Part shown: positions 47,726 through 55,827 of the stretch, one piece after another
Layout of the letters: each line of letters begins with the position of its first letter
Numbering within the stretch: position 1 is the stretch's first letter
Source of the DNA: Methylosinus sp. Sm6
Lineage (GTDB): Bacteria; Pseudomonadota; Alphaproteobacteria; Rhizobiales; Beijerinckiaceae
Length of the DNA: 64,000 nucleotides
Direction of reading: 5' to 3'
Assembly (NCBI RefSeq): GCF_019802345.1
Contig: NZ_JAINDZ010000002.1
Location: 158,603-222,602 of the forward strand
Notes under the pieces: generated by a model
What the model was told of the DNA's origin: nothing
Databases searched by the model: none
What the model saw: the letters and a program-made list of their open reading frames with translations, nothing else
Position numbers and translations under genes: made by a program

Positions 47726-48856
47726 TCATCGGATTGTCGCGATTGTCCCTCGGGCGCGCGCGGCCGCGGCGGAGTTCTCGTACCATGCGCGTGAGTTACG
47801 GACGACATGGACGACGGAGAGCATGACCGGCACTTCGACCAGTACGCCGACGACGGTCGCGAGCGCAGCGCCCGATTGGAAACCGAACAAAGCGATCGCC
47901 GTCGCGACGGCCAGCTCGAAGAAATTGCTGGCCCCGATCAGCGCCGAAGGCCCGGCGACGCTCCATTCGACGCCGAGGCGGCGATTGAGGAGATAGGCGA
48001 GCCCGGCGTTGAAATAGACCTGGATCAGGATCGGCGTCGCCAAGAGCGCGATGACCAGCGGCTGACGCATGATCTCCTCGCCCTGCAGGCCGAACAGAAT
48101 GACGAGCGTGAGCAGCAGCGCCGCGAGCGAGAGCGGACCGAGCACGTGCAGCGTCGCGCCGAGCGCCGCCGCGCCGCCCTTCGCCAGCAAAGCGCGGCGC
48201 CAGAGCTGCGATGCGATGACCGGCGCGACGATATAGAGGCCGACCGACAGCAGCAGCGTGCCCCAGGGCACGGTGATCGAGGACAGGCCGAGCAGCAGAG
48301 CGACGAGCGGCGCGAAGGCGACGATCATGATCGTGTCGTTGAGCGCGACCTGCGACAGAGTGAAATGCGGCTCGCCGTCGACGAGATTGGACCACACGAA
48401 CACCATCGCCGTGCAGGGCGCCGCCGCCAGCAGAATGAGGCCGGCGATATAGGCGTCGATCTGATCGGCCGGCAGATAGGGCCGGAACAGATGCGCGATG
48501 AACAGCCAGCCGAGCAGCGCCATCGAGAACGGCTTGACCAGCCAATTGACGCCGACCGTGACCGCGATGCCGCGCCAATGCTCGCGCACTTGCGCCAGCG
48601 CGGCGAGGTCGATCTTCAGCAGCATGGGGATGATCATCAACCACACCAGCGCCGCGACCGGGAGATTCACCTGCGCGATCGTCGCTTCTCCAATGGTGTG
48701 AAAAACGACGGGCGCCGCCTGGCCGAGCGCGATGCCGACGATGATGCAGAGCGCGACCCATAGCGTCAAATAGCGCTCGAAAACGCCCATGGCGGGCGCC
48801 GCGGATGCTTTGCTTCGATCCGGCTCCATGGCGGCGGGAGTTGCGCGCAGTTCCAT
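47726..48856 (-). CDS. acr3: Arsenite efflux permease, ACR3 family
   Basis: The 376-residue permease has ten predicted helices. The family Cys lies in LLAAAPCTAMVFVWSNL, and the Glu segment in GASNFFELAVATAIALFG. It exports As(OH)3, alone or powered by the ArsA ATPase encoded upstream. The ATG at 48856 has AAGGGA six bases before it; a start six codons earlier is weaker. It is the last gene of arsR-I-C-D-A-acr3, 23 bases behind arsA. Confidence 0.93.
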   Translation of the reverse strand: MELRATPAAMEPDRSKASAAPAMGVFERYLTLWVALCIIVGIALGQAAPVVFHTIGEATIAQVNLPVAALVWLMIIPMLLKIDLAALAQVREHWRGIAVTVGVNWLVKPFSMALLGWLFIAHLFRPYLPADQIDAYIAGLILLAAAPCTAMVFVWSNLVDGEPHFTLSQVALNDTIMIVAFAPLVALLLGLSSITVPWGTLLLSVGLYIVAPVIASQLWRRALLAKGGAAALGATLHVLGPLSLAALLLTLVILFGLQGEEIMRQPLVIALLATPILIQVYFNAGLAYLLNRRLGVEWSVAGPSALIGASNFFELAVATAIALFGFQSGAALATVVGVLVEVPVMLSVVHVVRNSRAWYENSAAAARARGTIATIR

Positions 48857-48879
48857 CAGTTTCCCTTTCGGCAAGAATA

Positions 48880-50646
48880 TCAGGCGGCGACGACGCGACT
48901 CGCCAACTCCAGAAGGCGAGAAACGCCGACCGGCTCTTCCTTCAGCAGAGGAACGATCGCATAGCGTCGCGCATGCGCAGCGGCGACGGCGTCGATCTCG
49001 CGTTTTTCATTGCGCGCGCGCTGACGCAGCAGCGGCGAATGCGGGCGCGCGGCGGCCACGCTATTGTTGATGATCCATGCCCAGGGCTCGATTCCGGCGC
49101 GCCGCAGATCGTCCTGAAGACCAGCGGCCTCGAGCACGGGCGTCGTCTCGGCGAGCGTCACCAGCAGAACCTTGGTCTGCTTCGGGTCCTGCAATTGCAT
49201 CATCGGGGTCGTGTAATGCGCGCCTTTGGCGTCCAATTGGCGCGCGACCTCGCGATGATAGGCGCCGGTTGCGTCCAGCAGCAGCAGAGTGTGGCCGGTC
49301 GGCGCCGTGTCCATCACCACGAAGCTCTCGCCCGCCTCGCGGATGATGCGCGAGAACGCCTGAAACACGGCGATCTCCTCGGTGCAGGGCGAGCGCAAAT
49401 CTTCTTCCAGCATCGCGCGGCCCGCGGCGTCGAGCTTGACGCCCTTGGCGGCCAATATCTCGCGACGATAACGCTCGGTTTCCGCATGCGGATCGATGCG
49501 GCTCACTTTCAGATGCTCCAATGATCCATGCAGCGTTTCGGCAAGATGCGCGGCCGGATCGGAGGTCGTGAGATGCACGGGCAGGCCGCGGCGCGCGAGC
49601 TCCACGGCGACGGCGGCGGCCAGAGTCGTCTTGCCGACGCCGCCCTTGCCCATCAGCATCACGAGGCCGTGACCATCCGCCGCTATAACGTCGACCAGCT
49701 CCGACAGACTCGGCGCATCGAGCGCGATCGGCTCGTCCTCGCTCGCGCTCGCCGGCGACGGCGTCGCGCCGAGCAATTGCCGCAAGGCGTCGAGCCCGAC
49801 CAGATTGAACGGCCTCAGCGCGACGCGATCGCAGGGCAAAGCGGCGAGCGCGGCGGGAAGCGCGCGCAACGCCGTCTGCTCGCGATCACAGATGGCGGCG
49901 GCGAGCGCATCCTGTTTCGCCTCCTCTTCCGGCAGCAAGCCGTTAATGACGAGATATTGCTGCGCGATGCCGATCGCCACCAGCTCCTTATGCGTGCGGG
50001 CGATCTCGTTCAGCGCGGAGCGCTGCGCGCGGGCGACCAGCACGAGGCGCGTGCGCGCGGCGTCGGCGAGCGCCTCCACGGCGCGGCCATATTGCGCGCG
50101 CTGCTTGTCCAGCCCCGCCAGCGGCCCGAGGCAGGAGGCGTCGCCCTTGCCGGATTCGAGAAAGCCGCTCCAGGCGCCGGGCAATTGCAGCAGGCGGATC
50201 GTGTGACCCGTCGGCGCGGTGTCGAAGATGATGTGGTCGTAATTAGCGGTCAGCGCGGAATCGACCAGCAGCGCGGTGAATTCATCGAAGGCGGCGATCT
50301 CCGTCGTGCAGGCGCCCGATAGCTGCTCCTCGATCCCCTTCACCACAGCGTCCGGAAGCACGCCGCGCACCGGGCCGACGATGCGGTCGCGATAGGCTCG
50401 AGCGGCCGCCTGCGGGTCGATCTCCAGCGCCGACAGGCCCGGCGCGCCGGGAATGTCGGTCATCCGATTGCCGATGATCGTTCCGAACACTTGCGCCACA
50501 TTGGACGCCGGATCGGTGCTGACCAGCAGCACGCGGCAGCCGGACTCGGCGAGCGCGATCGCCGTCGCGCAAGCGATCGACGTCTTGCCGACGCCGCCCT
50601 TGCCGGTGAAGAACAGAAAACGCGGCGGTTGCTCGAGGAATTTCAT
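48880..50646 (-). CDS. arsA: Arsenite-stimulated efflux ATPase ArsA
   Basis: The 588-residue cytoplasmic ATPase is a tandem duplication with two P-loops, FTGKGGVGKTSIACA near residue 15 and LMGKGGVGKTTLAAA near 330. Each is followed by a DTAPTGHT signal. Metal-site cysteines appear in GACTTEIAAF and RSPCTEEIAVF. It takes As(III) from ArsD and drives the permease. It is nine bases after arsD. A GTG one codon upstream is possible. Confidence 0.95.
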   Translation of the reverse strand: MKFLEQPPRFLFFTGKGGVGKTSIACATAIALAESGCRVLLVSTDPASNVAQVFGTIIGNRMTDIPGAPGLSALEIDPQAAARAYRDRIVGPVRGVLPDAVVKGIEEQLSGACTTEIAAFDEFTALLVDSALTANYDHIIFDTAPTGHTIRLLQLPGAWSGFLESGKGDASCLGPLAGLDKQRAQYGRAVEALADAARTRLVLVARAQRSALNEIARTHKELVAIGIAQQYLVINGLLPEEEAKQDALAAAICDREQTALRALPAALAALPCDRVALRPFNLVGLDALRQLLGATPSPASASEDEPIALDAPSLSELVDVIAADGHGLVMLMGKGGVGKTTLAAAVAVELARRGLPVHLTTSDPAAHLAETLHGSLEHLKVSRIDPHAETERYRREILAAKGVKLDAAGRAMLEEDLRSPCTEEIAVFQAFSRIIREAGESFVVMDTAPTGHTLLLLDATGAYHREVARQLDAKGAHYTTPMMQLQDPKQTKVLLVTLAETTPVLEAAGLQDDLRRAGIEPWAWIINNSVAAARPHSPLLRQRARNEKREIDAVAAAHARRYAIVPLLKEEPVGVSRLLELASRVVAA

Positions 50647-50655
50647 CACCGGCCT

Positions 50656-51012
50656 TCAGCAGCTGCCGCCGCCGCAGCATCCGCTCTGCTTCGGCTCCGT
50701 CGCGGTCTCGACGAGGCCGGCCCAGCGGGCCAGCTCGCTGCGGCTCGGATAGCGCCCGGCGAGAGCGACCTCGCCCGCAATGAGCACGAGCGGCAGCGCC
50801 TCCTGTCCGGAGCGCTCGAGAAAGCCTTTGACGATCGCATTCTCGGCGAAGGCGAGCGGCTGCTGCGCCAGATTGAAGCGCTCGATGCGGGCGCCGTTCT
50901 GCTTGGCCCAGTCGACATCGGCGGCAAAGCTCACCAGCGCCTGATCGACCTCGGTGCCGCACACGCCCGTGCTGCAGCAGAGCGCCGGGTCATAGATTTC
51001 GATTGCCGTCAT
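50656..51012 (-). CDS. arsD: ArsD arsenic metallochaperone
   Basis: The 118-residue protein has the ArsD signature: IYDPALCCSTGVCG with the Cys12-Cys13-Cys18 triad, plus a C-terminal CCGGGSC. ArsD binds As(III) and hands it to ArsA while weakly repressing transcription. It sits between arsC and arsA, which is the usual order. Confidence 0.95.
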   Translation of the reverse strand: MTAIEIYDPALCCSTGVCGTEVDQALVSFAADVDWAKQNGARIERFNLAQQPLAFAENAIVKGFLERSGQEALPLVLIAGEVALAGRYPSRSELARWAGLVETATEPKQSGCCGGGSC

Positions 51013-51030
51013 ATCCGTCTCCCTCGAATG

Positions 51031-51468
51031 TTATGCCGTCGCCACGCGCCGGCCGGCGGAATCGACGATGAGCTCGCCGTCCTCCTTGTAAAACGCGCCG
51101 CGCTGCGGCTGCGGCAGAATGTCCAGAACCGCCTCGGACGGACGGCACAGCTTCACGCCCATGGAGGTGACGACGATCGGCCGATTGATGAGGATCGGAT
51201 CCGCCATCATCGCATCGAGCAGCGCCTCGTCGGTCAGCGTCGGATCGCCGAGGCCGAGCTCGTGGTAGGGCGCGCCCTTTTCGCGCAGCAGCGCCCGTGT
51301 CGATATCCCCATGCGCGCGATGAGCTGCGCGAGCAGCGCGCGCGTCGGCGGCGACTTCAAATATTCGATCACATGCGGCTCGATGCCGGCGTTGCGGATG
51401 AGGCCGAGCGTGTTGCGCGAGGTTCCGCAATCGGGATTGTGATAGATGATCACATCGGGCGCGCTCAT
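51031..51468 (-). CDS. arsC: Glutaredoxin-type arsenate reductase
   Basis: The 145-residue protein is an ArsC of the Spx/glutaredoxin fold. The catalytic Cys lies in YHNPDCGTSRNTL, with the Arg pair in NRPIVVTSMGVKLCRPSE. It reduces As(V) to As(III) with glutathione and glutaredoxin. The ATG at 51468 overlaps the arsI stop (ATGA). The longer open frame upstream runs antiparallel to nothing useful and is ignored. Confidence 0.94.
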   Translation of the reverse strand: MSAPDVIIYHNPDCGTSRNTLGLIRNAGIEPHVIEYLKSPPTRALLAQLIARMGISTRALLREKGAPYHELGLGDPTLTDEALLDAMMADPILINRPIVVTSMGVKLCRPSEAVLDILPQPQRGAFYKEDGELIVDSAGRRVATA

Positions 51469-51971
51469 GCCGGCTCCTTCGCGCCACAGCAGGGCGCCTT
51501 TGCGGGAAGCTCCGGCTTCGGCGGACAGCATTCGCCTTGCGGCGTGGTCGGCGCGCAGCAAGGCGTGTCGCTCTTCAGCGCATCCAGCGCCGGATCGTCG
51601 CCATAGACCGCGCTCTCGCCCGTGGTAAGGAAGGTCTCCCATTTGAGACCCTGCGGATCGGCGATCCAGGATTTTTCAGAACTCGCATAGCAGCAGGTGG
51701 TCGCGCCTTCTTCAAAGACGCGCCCGCCGGCCTGCTTCAGGCGCCCGTAGACGTCGCGCAGCTCGTCTGTCGTTTCGACCTGAATGCCGAGATGCTCCAC
51801 GCCGAGGCTCGCGCCTCGCGCCGAAATGGCGAAATTCACGCGCGGATCGTCCAGCATCCATTTGGCGTAATCGGGCTTTGCGACCGTCGGCGCGGCGCCG
51901 AACAGCGCGCTGTAGAAATGGATGGATCGCGGCAGGTCCTCGACGGACACATGCAGATGCAGGCGCTTCAT
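51465..51971 (-). CDS. arsI: ArsI-type C-As lyase (VOC-fold dioxygenase)
   Basis: The 168-residue VOC-superfamily protein begins MKRLHLHVSV, with metal-ligand candidates His5, His60 (GVEHLGIQV) and Glu112 (LKWETFL). The substrate cysteine pair lies in TTCCYAS (93-94), as in ArsI. A Cys-rich tail (PCCAPTTPQGECCP, PCCGAK) follows. ArsI cleaves methylarsenite to As(III). CadI is a close relative, but the Cys-Cys loop and the ars operon favour ArsI. It overlaps arsR by four bases. Confidence 0.88.
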   Translation of the reverse strand: MKRLHLHVSVEDLPRSIHFYSALFGAAPTVAKPDYAKWMLDDPRVNFAISARGASLGVEHLGIQVETTDELRDVYGRLKQAGGRVFEEGATTCCYASSEKSWIADPQGLKWETFLTTGESAVYGDDPALDALKSDTPCCAPTTPQGECCPPKPELPAKAPCCGAKEPA

Positions 51972-52312
51972 GGAACCCTCTCGGTCTGGCAGGTCGTATC
52001 GGCTTCCGTGACGCAGCAGGAGGCGGCTTCGCCCTTGCAGCAATTCTCCGTCAGATAGGCGAGCAGCGCCGTCATGACGGGATAGGCGGCCGAATAGATC
52101 AAGGAGCGGCCGTCCCGGCGGAACGTGACGAGGTCTGCGTGCTTGAGCTGATTGAGATGGAACGACAAGGTCGTCGCCGGAAGTCCGAGCCGCTCGCTGA
52201 TCCGCCCCGCGGGAAGCCCCTCCGGGCCCGCTTGCATCAGCAGCCGGAAAATATCGAGGCGGGTCTCGTGCGCGAGCGCCACGAGGGCCGCGATGGCGTC
52301 ATTCTTTTCCAT
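51968..52312 (-). CDS. arsR: ArsR-family As(III)-responsive repressor
   Basis: The 114-residue winged-helix protein has LVALAHETRLDIFRLLMQAG and the recognition helix LPATTLSFHLNQLKHADLV. Metal-binding cysteines lie near the C-terminus (TENCCKGEAASCC), not in the classic alpha-3 site, which is the arrangement of C-terminal As(III) sensors. It heads the ars operon. The 24-base palindrome touching its start codon is its expected operator. Confidence 0.93.
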   Translation of the reverse strand: MEKNDAIAALVALAHETRLDIFRLLMQAGPEGLPAGRISERLGLPATTLSFHLNQLKHADLVTFRRDGRSLIYSAAYPVMTALLAYLTENCCKGEAASCCVTEADTTCQTERVP

Positions 52313-52334
52313 AATTCAAATATGTTTGAATTAT
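52311..52334. promoter_or_regulatory. ArsR operator palindrome
   Basis: The arms ATAATTCAAA and TTTGAATTAT are perfect 10-base inverted repeats around TATG. The site begins at the arsR start codon and covers its leader, so bound ArsR would block both promoter and ribosome access. The AT-rich 10-4-10 form is typical of ArsR/SmtB sites. Confidence 0.8.
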
Positions 52335-52390
52335 AGAAATTGTCAAGGCGGATGAGCGCGCGCGCGGCGAATTTCCGTTCGAGCGCCGAT

Positions 52391-53242
52391 TTACTCGTGG
52401 CGCCAGACTTTCACCGACGACGCCAAGAGAATCAGGGCGAGAGCCGGGATCAAGAGCTGGTCCGACACGATCCCGAGGAGACGCCCGCCTATGAAGGTTC
52501 CCGCGATCGAGCCCAACGCCATGATGAGGACGAACGCCTTGTTGCGCGTCACGACGCCAAAGGCGCTGTCGCGGCTGTAACGACTGAAGCCGACGATCAT
52601 GGTCGGCAGACTGACGGCGAGCGAGAGGCTGCCGGCGAGCTTGATGTCGGCGCCGAAGAGCAGCGCCAGAGTCGGAATCAACAACTCGCCTCCCGCGACT
52701 CCCATAAGGGACGAGACGATCCCTATGCCGAAGCCCGCGATCACGCCGGCGACGATCAGCAACGCTCCCGAGAGGTGCGCGGACGCCGCCGTCGCGCCAT
52801 GTCCGAAGACCAATGCTCCGGCGATCAGCGCCAGAAGCGCGGCGAGGGTCCGATACAGGTTGCGGGAGCTCAGCTTCGTCGCCCATCCGGCTCCGAACCA
52901 CGCGCCGGCCAGACTGCCGGCGAGCAAATTGAGAATGATCGACCAATTGGAGGCGACTGCTGCAAAGGGGACGGACGCTGAGCGAAACGGCAGAGCGGTC
53001 GCGACGACGATGAGACTCATCGCCTTGTTGAGGATCACCGCCTCGAGAGCGCGAAATCGAAAGGGCCCGATGAGCAGCGGCAGTCGAAATTCGGCGCCTC
53101 CGAGACCGATCAACCCGCCGAGCGCGCCGATCGCTGCGCCGCCGATGAAGGCGAAAGCCTGGCCAGGCTTGGTCACGGGCCGAGTGGCCTCCCCGCTCTC
53201 GCCGACAGTGGATGACGAAGCGGACTCTGACGGAACTGGCAT
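52391..53242 (-). CDS. TauE/SafE (TSUP) family permease
   Basis: The 283-residue membrane protein has the repeated TSUP motif GGLIGLGGAEFRLPLL near residue 40 and GIVSSLMGVAGGELLIP in the second half, with about eight helices. Relatives move sulfite, sulfonates or related organic anions. GGAGG lies six bases before the ATG at 53242. It is divergent from a regulator with a small-molecule-binding domain. Position within arsenic genes leaves open an arsenic-linked substrate, but nothing in the sequence shows it. Confidence 0.85.
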   Translation of the reverse strand: MPVPSESASSSTVGESGEATRPVTKPGQAFAFIGGAAIGALGGLIGLGGAEFRLPLLIGPFRFRALEAVILNKAMSLIVVATALPFRSASVPFAAVASNWSIILNLLAGSLAGAWFGAGWATKLSSRNLYRTLAALLALIAGALVFGHGATAASAHLSGALLIVAGVIAGFGIGIVSSLMGVAGGELLIPTLALLFGADIKLAGSLSLAVSLPTMIVGFSRYSRDSAFGVVTRNKAFVLIMALGSIAGTFIGGRLLGIVSDQLLIPALALILLASSVKVWRHE

Positions 53243-53297
53243 ATCGGACCTCCGAAGGGTTTCGGATCGCGACGCGCGGCGCAATACTCGAAACGAC

Positions 53298-53314
53298 ACG
53301 AAATGAAACGAAAT
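53298..53314. promoter_or_regulatory. Paired ACGAAAT repeats, site near TSUP gene
   Basis: ACGAAAT occurs at 53298-53304 and 53308-53314, ten bases apart, about 55 bases before the permease start. The same pair recurs near the divergent regulator, so it is a likely operator for that protein. Confidence 0.6.
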
Positions 53315-53431
53315 CGAGGATAGCGTTTCGCCACCCTCGACAGCGCCGTTTCAAATGCAATGGGACGGCGTCAATGTAAACATGAAGGGATTGAACCCAG
53401 GTGACGCCGCATCGGAAATGTGCCAAACAAT

Positions 53432-53448
53432 ACGAAATGTCACGAATA
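53432..53448. promoter_or_regulatory. Paired ACGAAAT repeats, site near regulator gene
   Basis: ACGAAAT at 53432-53438 and ACGAATA at 53442-53448 repeat with the same ten-base period as the site at 53298. The pair ends 12 bases before the regulator GTG, fitting autorepression. Confidence 0.6.
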
Positions 53449-53460
53449 TGGATGTAAGCC

Positions 53461-54420
53461 GTGCCGCCACACGAACGTCGCGCTCTGACCGCCGAGGACG
53501 TCGCCGAGATGCTGCACGTCAGCAAGAGCGGCGTGTACGGCCTGATCAAGAACGGCGACATCAACCATTACAAGGTCGGTCGAAAGATCCGATTCACCGA
53601 AGCTCATGTGCGGGAATACGTCGAGCGATCCGGCAAGACCGCGCGCGCCGCGATGCGCAATGGGCCGTCGGCGCTCGACGAGGACCGCTATTTCGATTTG
53701 TCGCCGGAACGCCGAAGCGCGAATGGTTTCGTCATCTGCGGCCAGGATCTGATACTCGACATTCTATCGAACTTCATGCGCATGCATGGCGTGATGGCGT
53801 TGCGGGCCTACATCGGCAGCTATGACAGCCTCGTCTCCCTGTACCTGGACAAGGTCAGCGCCGCCACCGCGCATCTTTGGGACAGTTCGACCGGCGACTA
53901 CAACGCGCCCTATGTCAGAGCGCTCGTGCCGGGCGTCCGCTGCCTGATCGTGAATGTCACCTATCGCATGCAAGGTTTTTACGTCGCCAAGGGCAATCCG
54001 AAAGGCATTCGTTCGTGGCGTGATCTCGCGCGAGACGACATCACGATGATCAATCGCGAGAAGGGCGCCGGCTCACGCGTGCTGCTCGACGAAAACCTCG
54101 GCCTCCTGGGGCTATACGGCAGCAAAATCAAGGGTTACGACAATGAGAACCCGTCGCATCTCACCGTGGCGAGCGCGGTGGGGAGAGGCGACGCGGATGT
54201 TGCGGTCGGCAACGAGAAAATTGCCCGGCAGGTCGAAAATGTCGATTTTGTTCCGCTCGAGAAGGAGCGCTACGACATCGTCGTCAAAAAGGAGCAGCTC
54301 GAGACGCCCGAGATATCGACAATGTTGAAAATTCTGCGATCCGACCGGTTCAGGAACGAGTTCGAGAACATTGGCGGGTATGATATTCGCGACATCGGAA
54401 AAATCGTCGCCGAAACGTGA
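53461..54420 (+). CDS. Excisionase-type HTH regulator with PBP-like sensor domain
   Basis: The 319-residue protein joins an N-terminal HTH (LTAEDVAEMLHVSKSGVYGL, wing VGRKIRFTEAHV; residues 8-57) to a substrate-binding-protein-like domain (about 80-319). The latter shows FVICGQDLILDILS, GSYDSLVSLYLDKV, INREKGAGSRVLLDE and GRGDADVAVG. This matches the PBP_like one-component regulators that sense oxyanions or organic ligands. The start is a GTG at 53461. It is divergent from the TSUP permease and flanked by paired ACGAAAT boxes, so it likely controls that permease in response to its substrate. Confidence 0.82.
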   Translation: MPPHERRALTAEDVAEMLHVSKSGVYGLIKNGDINHYKVGRKIRFTEAHVREYVERSGKTARAAMRNGPSALDEDRYFDLSPERRSANGFVICGQDLILDILSNFMRMHGVMALRAYIGSYDSLVSLYLDKVSAATAHLWDSSTGDYNAPYVRALVPGVRCLIVNVTYRMQGFYVAKGNPKGIRSWRDLARDDITMINREKGAGSRVLLDENLGLLGLYGSKIKGYDNENPSHLTVASAVGRGDADVAVGNEKIARQVENVDFVPLEKERYDIVVKKEQLETPEISTMLKILRSDRFRNEFENIGGYDIRDIGKIVAET

Positions 54421-54513
54421 GCCGGGCGCTCGAAAACAGCCATGGGGCTCCGAGCGTCGGAGCGTGGACGAACGGCGGGTCGCTTTGCGGAATCCGCTGC
54501 CACCCGCCACCGC

Positions 54514-55422
54514 TCACGCGGCATTATTCACCGCCAGCTCCGTCGCCCCCTCCATCGTCGCAATGTCGGCGAGACGGCTCTTCAGGGCGGCTCGGTCCAA
54601 CGACTCGAGCGGCAGATTGACGAAGGCCGTCAGCCTCGCGCCGAGGCGCCGATAAGCGTCCATGAAGGCGGCGCGCTTCTGCGCGTCGCCCTTCGCCAGC
54701 GCCGGGTCGGCGACGCCCCAATGCGCCAGCAGCGCGTTGCGCGGCCAGGGCCCCGAGGGCTGCTCGCAGATGTCGTCACAGAGGGTGATGACGAAATCCA
54801 TTCGCGGCGCGTCGGGCTTCGTAAACTGCTTCCAGCTCTTGGAGCGAAACGCGCGCGTGTCGTAGCCGAGCGACGACAGCAGTTCGACGCCGATGGGATC
54901 GGGCTGCTCGGCCGGCCGGCTGCCGGCCGAAAAAGCGCGGAAGCGGTCGCCGCCCTCGCGGTTCAGAATCGCCTCCGCCAGAATGGAGCGCGCGGCGTTG
55001 CCGGAGCAGAGAAACAGAACGTTGCGCGCCCGCTTGCCCGCCGATTTCGGACGCTTCTGCGGAAAGGCCGGCGCCGCGAGCGCGAGGCCGGGATGCGCGA
55101 CGTCGAGCGAGGCCCCGAGATCGGCGAGCATCGTCGTGAGCACATGGCCCAGTTTGCTGGAATTGGCGGCGTAGATCACCGAGCGCCCCTCTCGTCGTCC
55201 GAGGACAAGTCCAGCGCGCTCGAGATGAGCGATATGGGTCGAGAGCGTATTGTGCGGCACGGCGAGAAGGCGGGCGATATCGCCCACCGGCAGCCCATAG
55301 GGAAGATAGCGCAACAGCAGCCGATAGGCCTCGAGCCGCGTCGTCTGCGCCAAGGCGTCGAAAATGCCTATGATTTCCTCCGTGACGAGCCGATCTTCCG
55401 CCACTTTGTCCTTCGCCTCCAT
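54514..55422 (-). CDS. ArsR-ArsC fusion (repressor plus thioredoxin-type arsenate reductase)
   Basis: The 302-residue protein has an ArsR winged helix (residues 15-100: ALAQTTRLEAYRLLLRYLPY, VPHNTLSTHIAHLERAGLV). A low-molecular-weight phosphatase-type ArsC follows (about 133-295), with the CX5R loop VLFLCSGNAARS and partner cysteine in FVITLCDDICEQ. It may both repress ars genes and reduce As(V). The ArsR part shows no obvious metal cysteines near the DNA-binding helix, so sensing could come from the fused enzyme. The start lies six bases after the DUF4880 gene. Confidence 0.9.
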   Translation of the reverse strand: MEAKDKVAEDRLVTEEIIGIFDALAQTTRLEAYRLLLRYLPYGLPVGDIARLLAVPHNTLSTHIAHLERAGLVLGRREGRSVIYAANSSKLGHVLTTMLADLGASLDVAHPGLALAAPAFPQKRPKSAGKRARNVLFLCSGNAARSILAEAILNREGGDRFRAFSAGSRPAEQPDPIGVELLSSLGYDTRAFRSKSWKQFTKPDAPRMDFVITLCDDICEQPSGPWPRNALLAHWGVADPALAKGDAQKRAAFMDAYRRLGARLTAFVNLPLESLDRAALKSRLADIATMEGATELAVNNAA

Positions 55423-55428
55423 GGACCC

Positions 55429-55767
55429 TCAGCGGCCCTTTGGCGAGAATAGTCGTTTTCTCGATGCGTCGCTATCTATCGACATGCGCTCCTCGAGCGG
55501 AACGCATCGAGCGGCTGCCGAAGACGGAGCCGCGGCGGGCGCTCCGGCCGCGGCTTCGTCGGCGAATTGGCGCGCCGCCTCACGGCAGGCGCGCCAGAGC
55601 CACGAGGCTTCGCGGAAGGCTTGCTCATGGTCGGCGCTCATCCCGCGCCATTGCCGCAATTCGTCGAGATCGGCGCGCGTCGCTTCGTCCGAAAGCAAGC
55701 GGACGACCCATGAGAGCGCCTCGCACAGCAGCGGGTCCAAATCGGAAGGCGGATCGTCCGGTTCCAT
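55429..55767 (-). CDS. Orphan FecR N-terminal (DUF4880) fragment-like protein
   Basis: The 112-residue protein matches only the cytoplasmic N-terminal domain of FecR anti-sigma factors (ALSWVVRLLSDEATRADLDE, then MSADHEQAFREASWLWR). The membrane helix and periplasmic domain are missing; an Ala-rich tail replaces them. Full FecR proteins have about 320 residues. No ECF sigma factor is in the window, and the only TonB receptor here lacks the signalling domain. It is either a truncated remnant or a domain reused inside this arsenic unit, since it lies tightly between two arsC-type genes. Confidence 0.65.
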   Translation of the reverse strand: MEPDDPPSDLDPLLCEALSWVVRLLSDEATRADLDELRQWRGMSADHEQAFREASWLWRACREAARQFADEAAAGAPAAAPSSAAARCVPLEERMSIDSDASRKRLFSPKGR

Positions 55768-55827
55768 CAGATCGCGAGTCCGGTGTTTCGAGCATGACCA
55801 GGCCGCCTGCCTCCGCGCGTGACGCGC

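Noticed and set aside
47521..47808. 95-codon minus-strand frame downstream of acr3
   Set aside because: It overlaps the end of acr3, is low complexity, and has no ribosome site.
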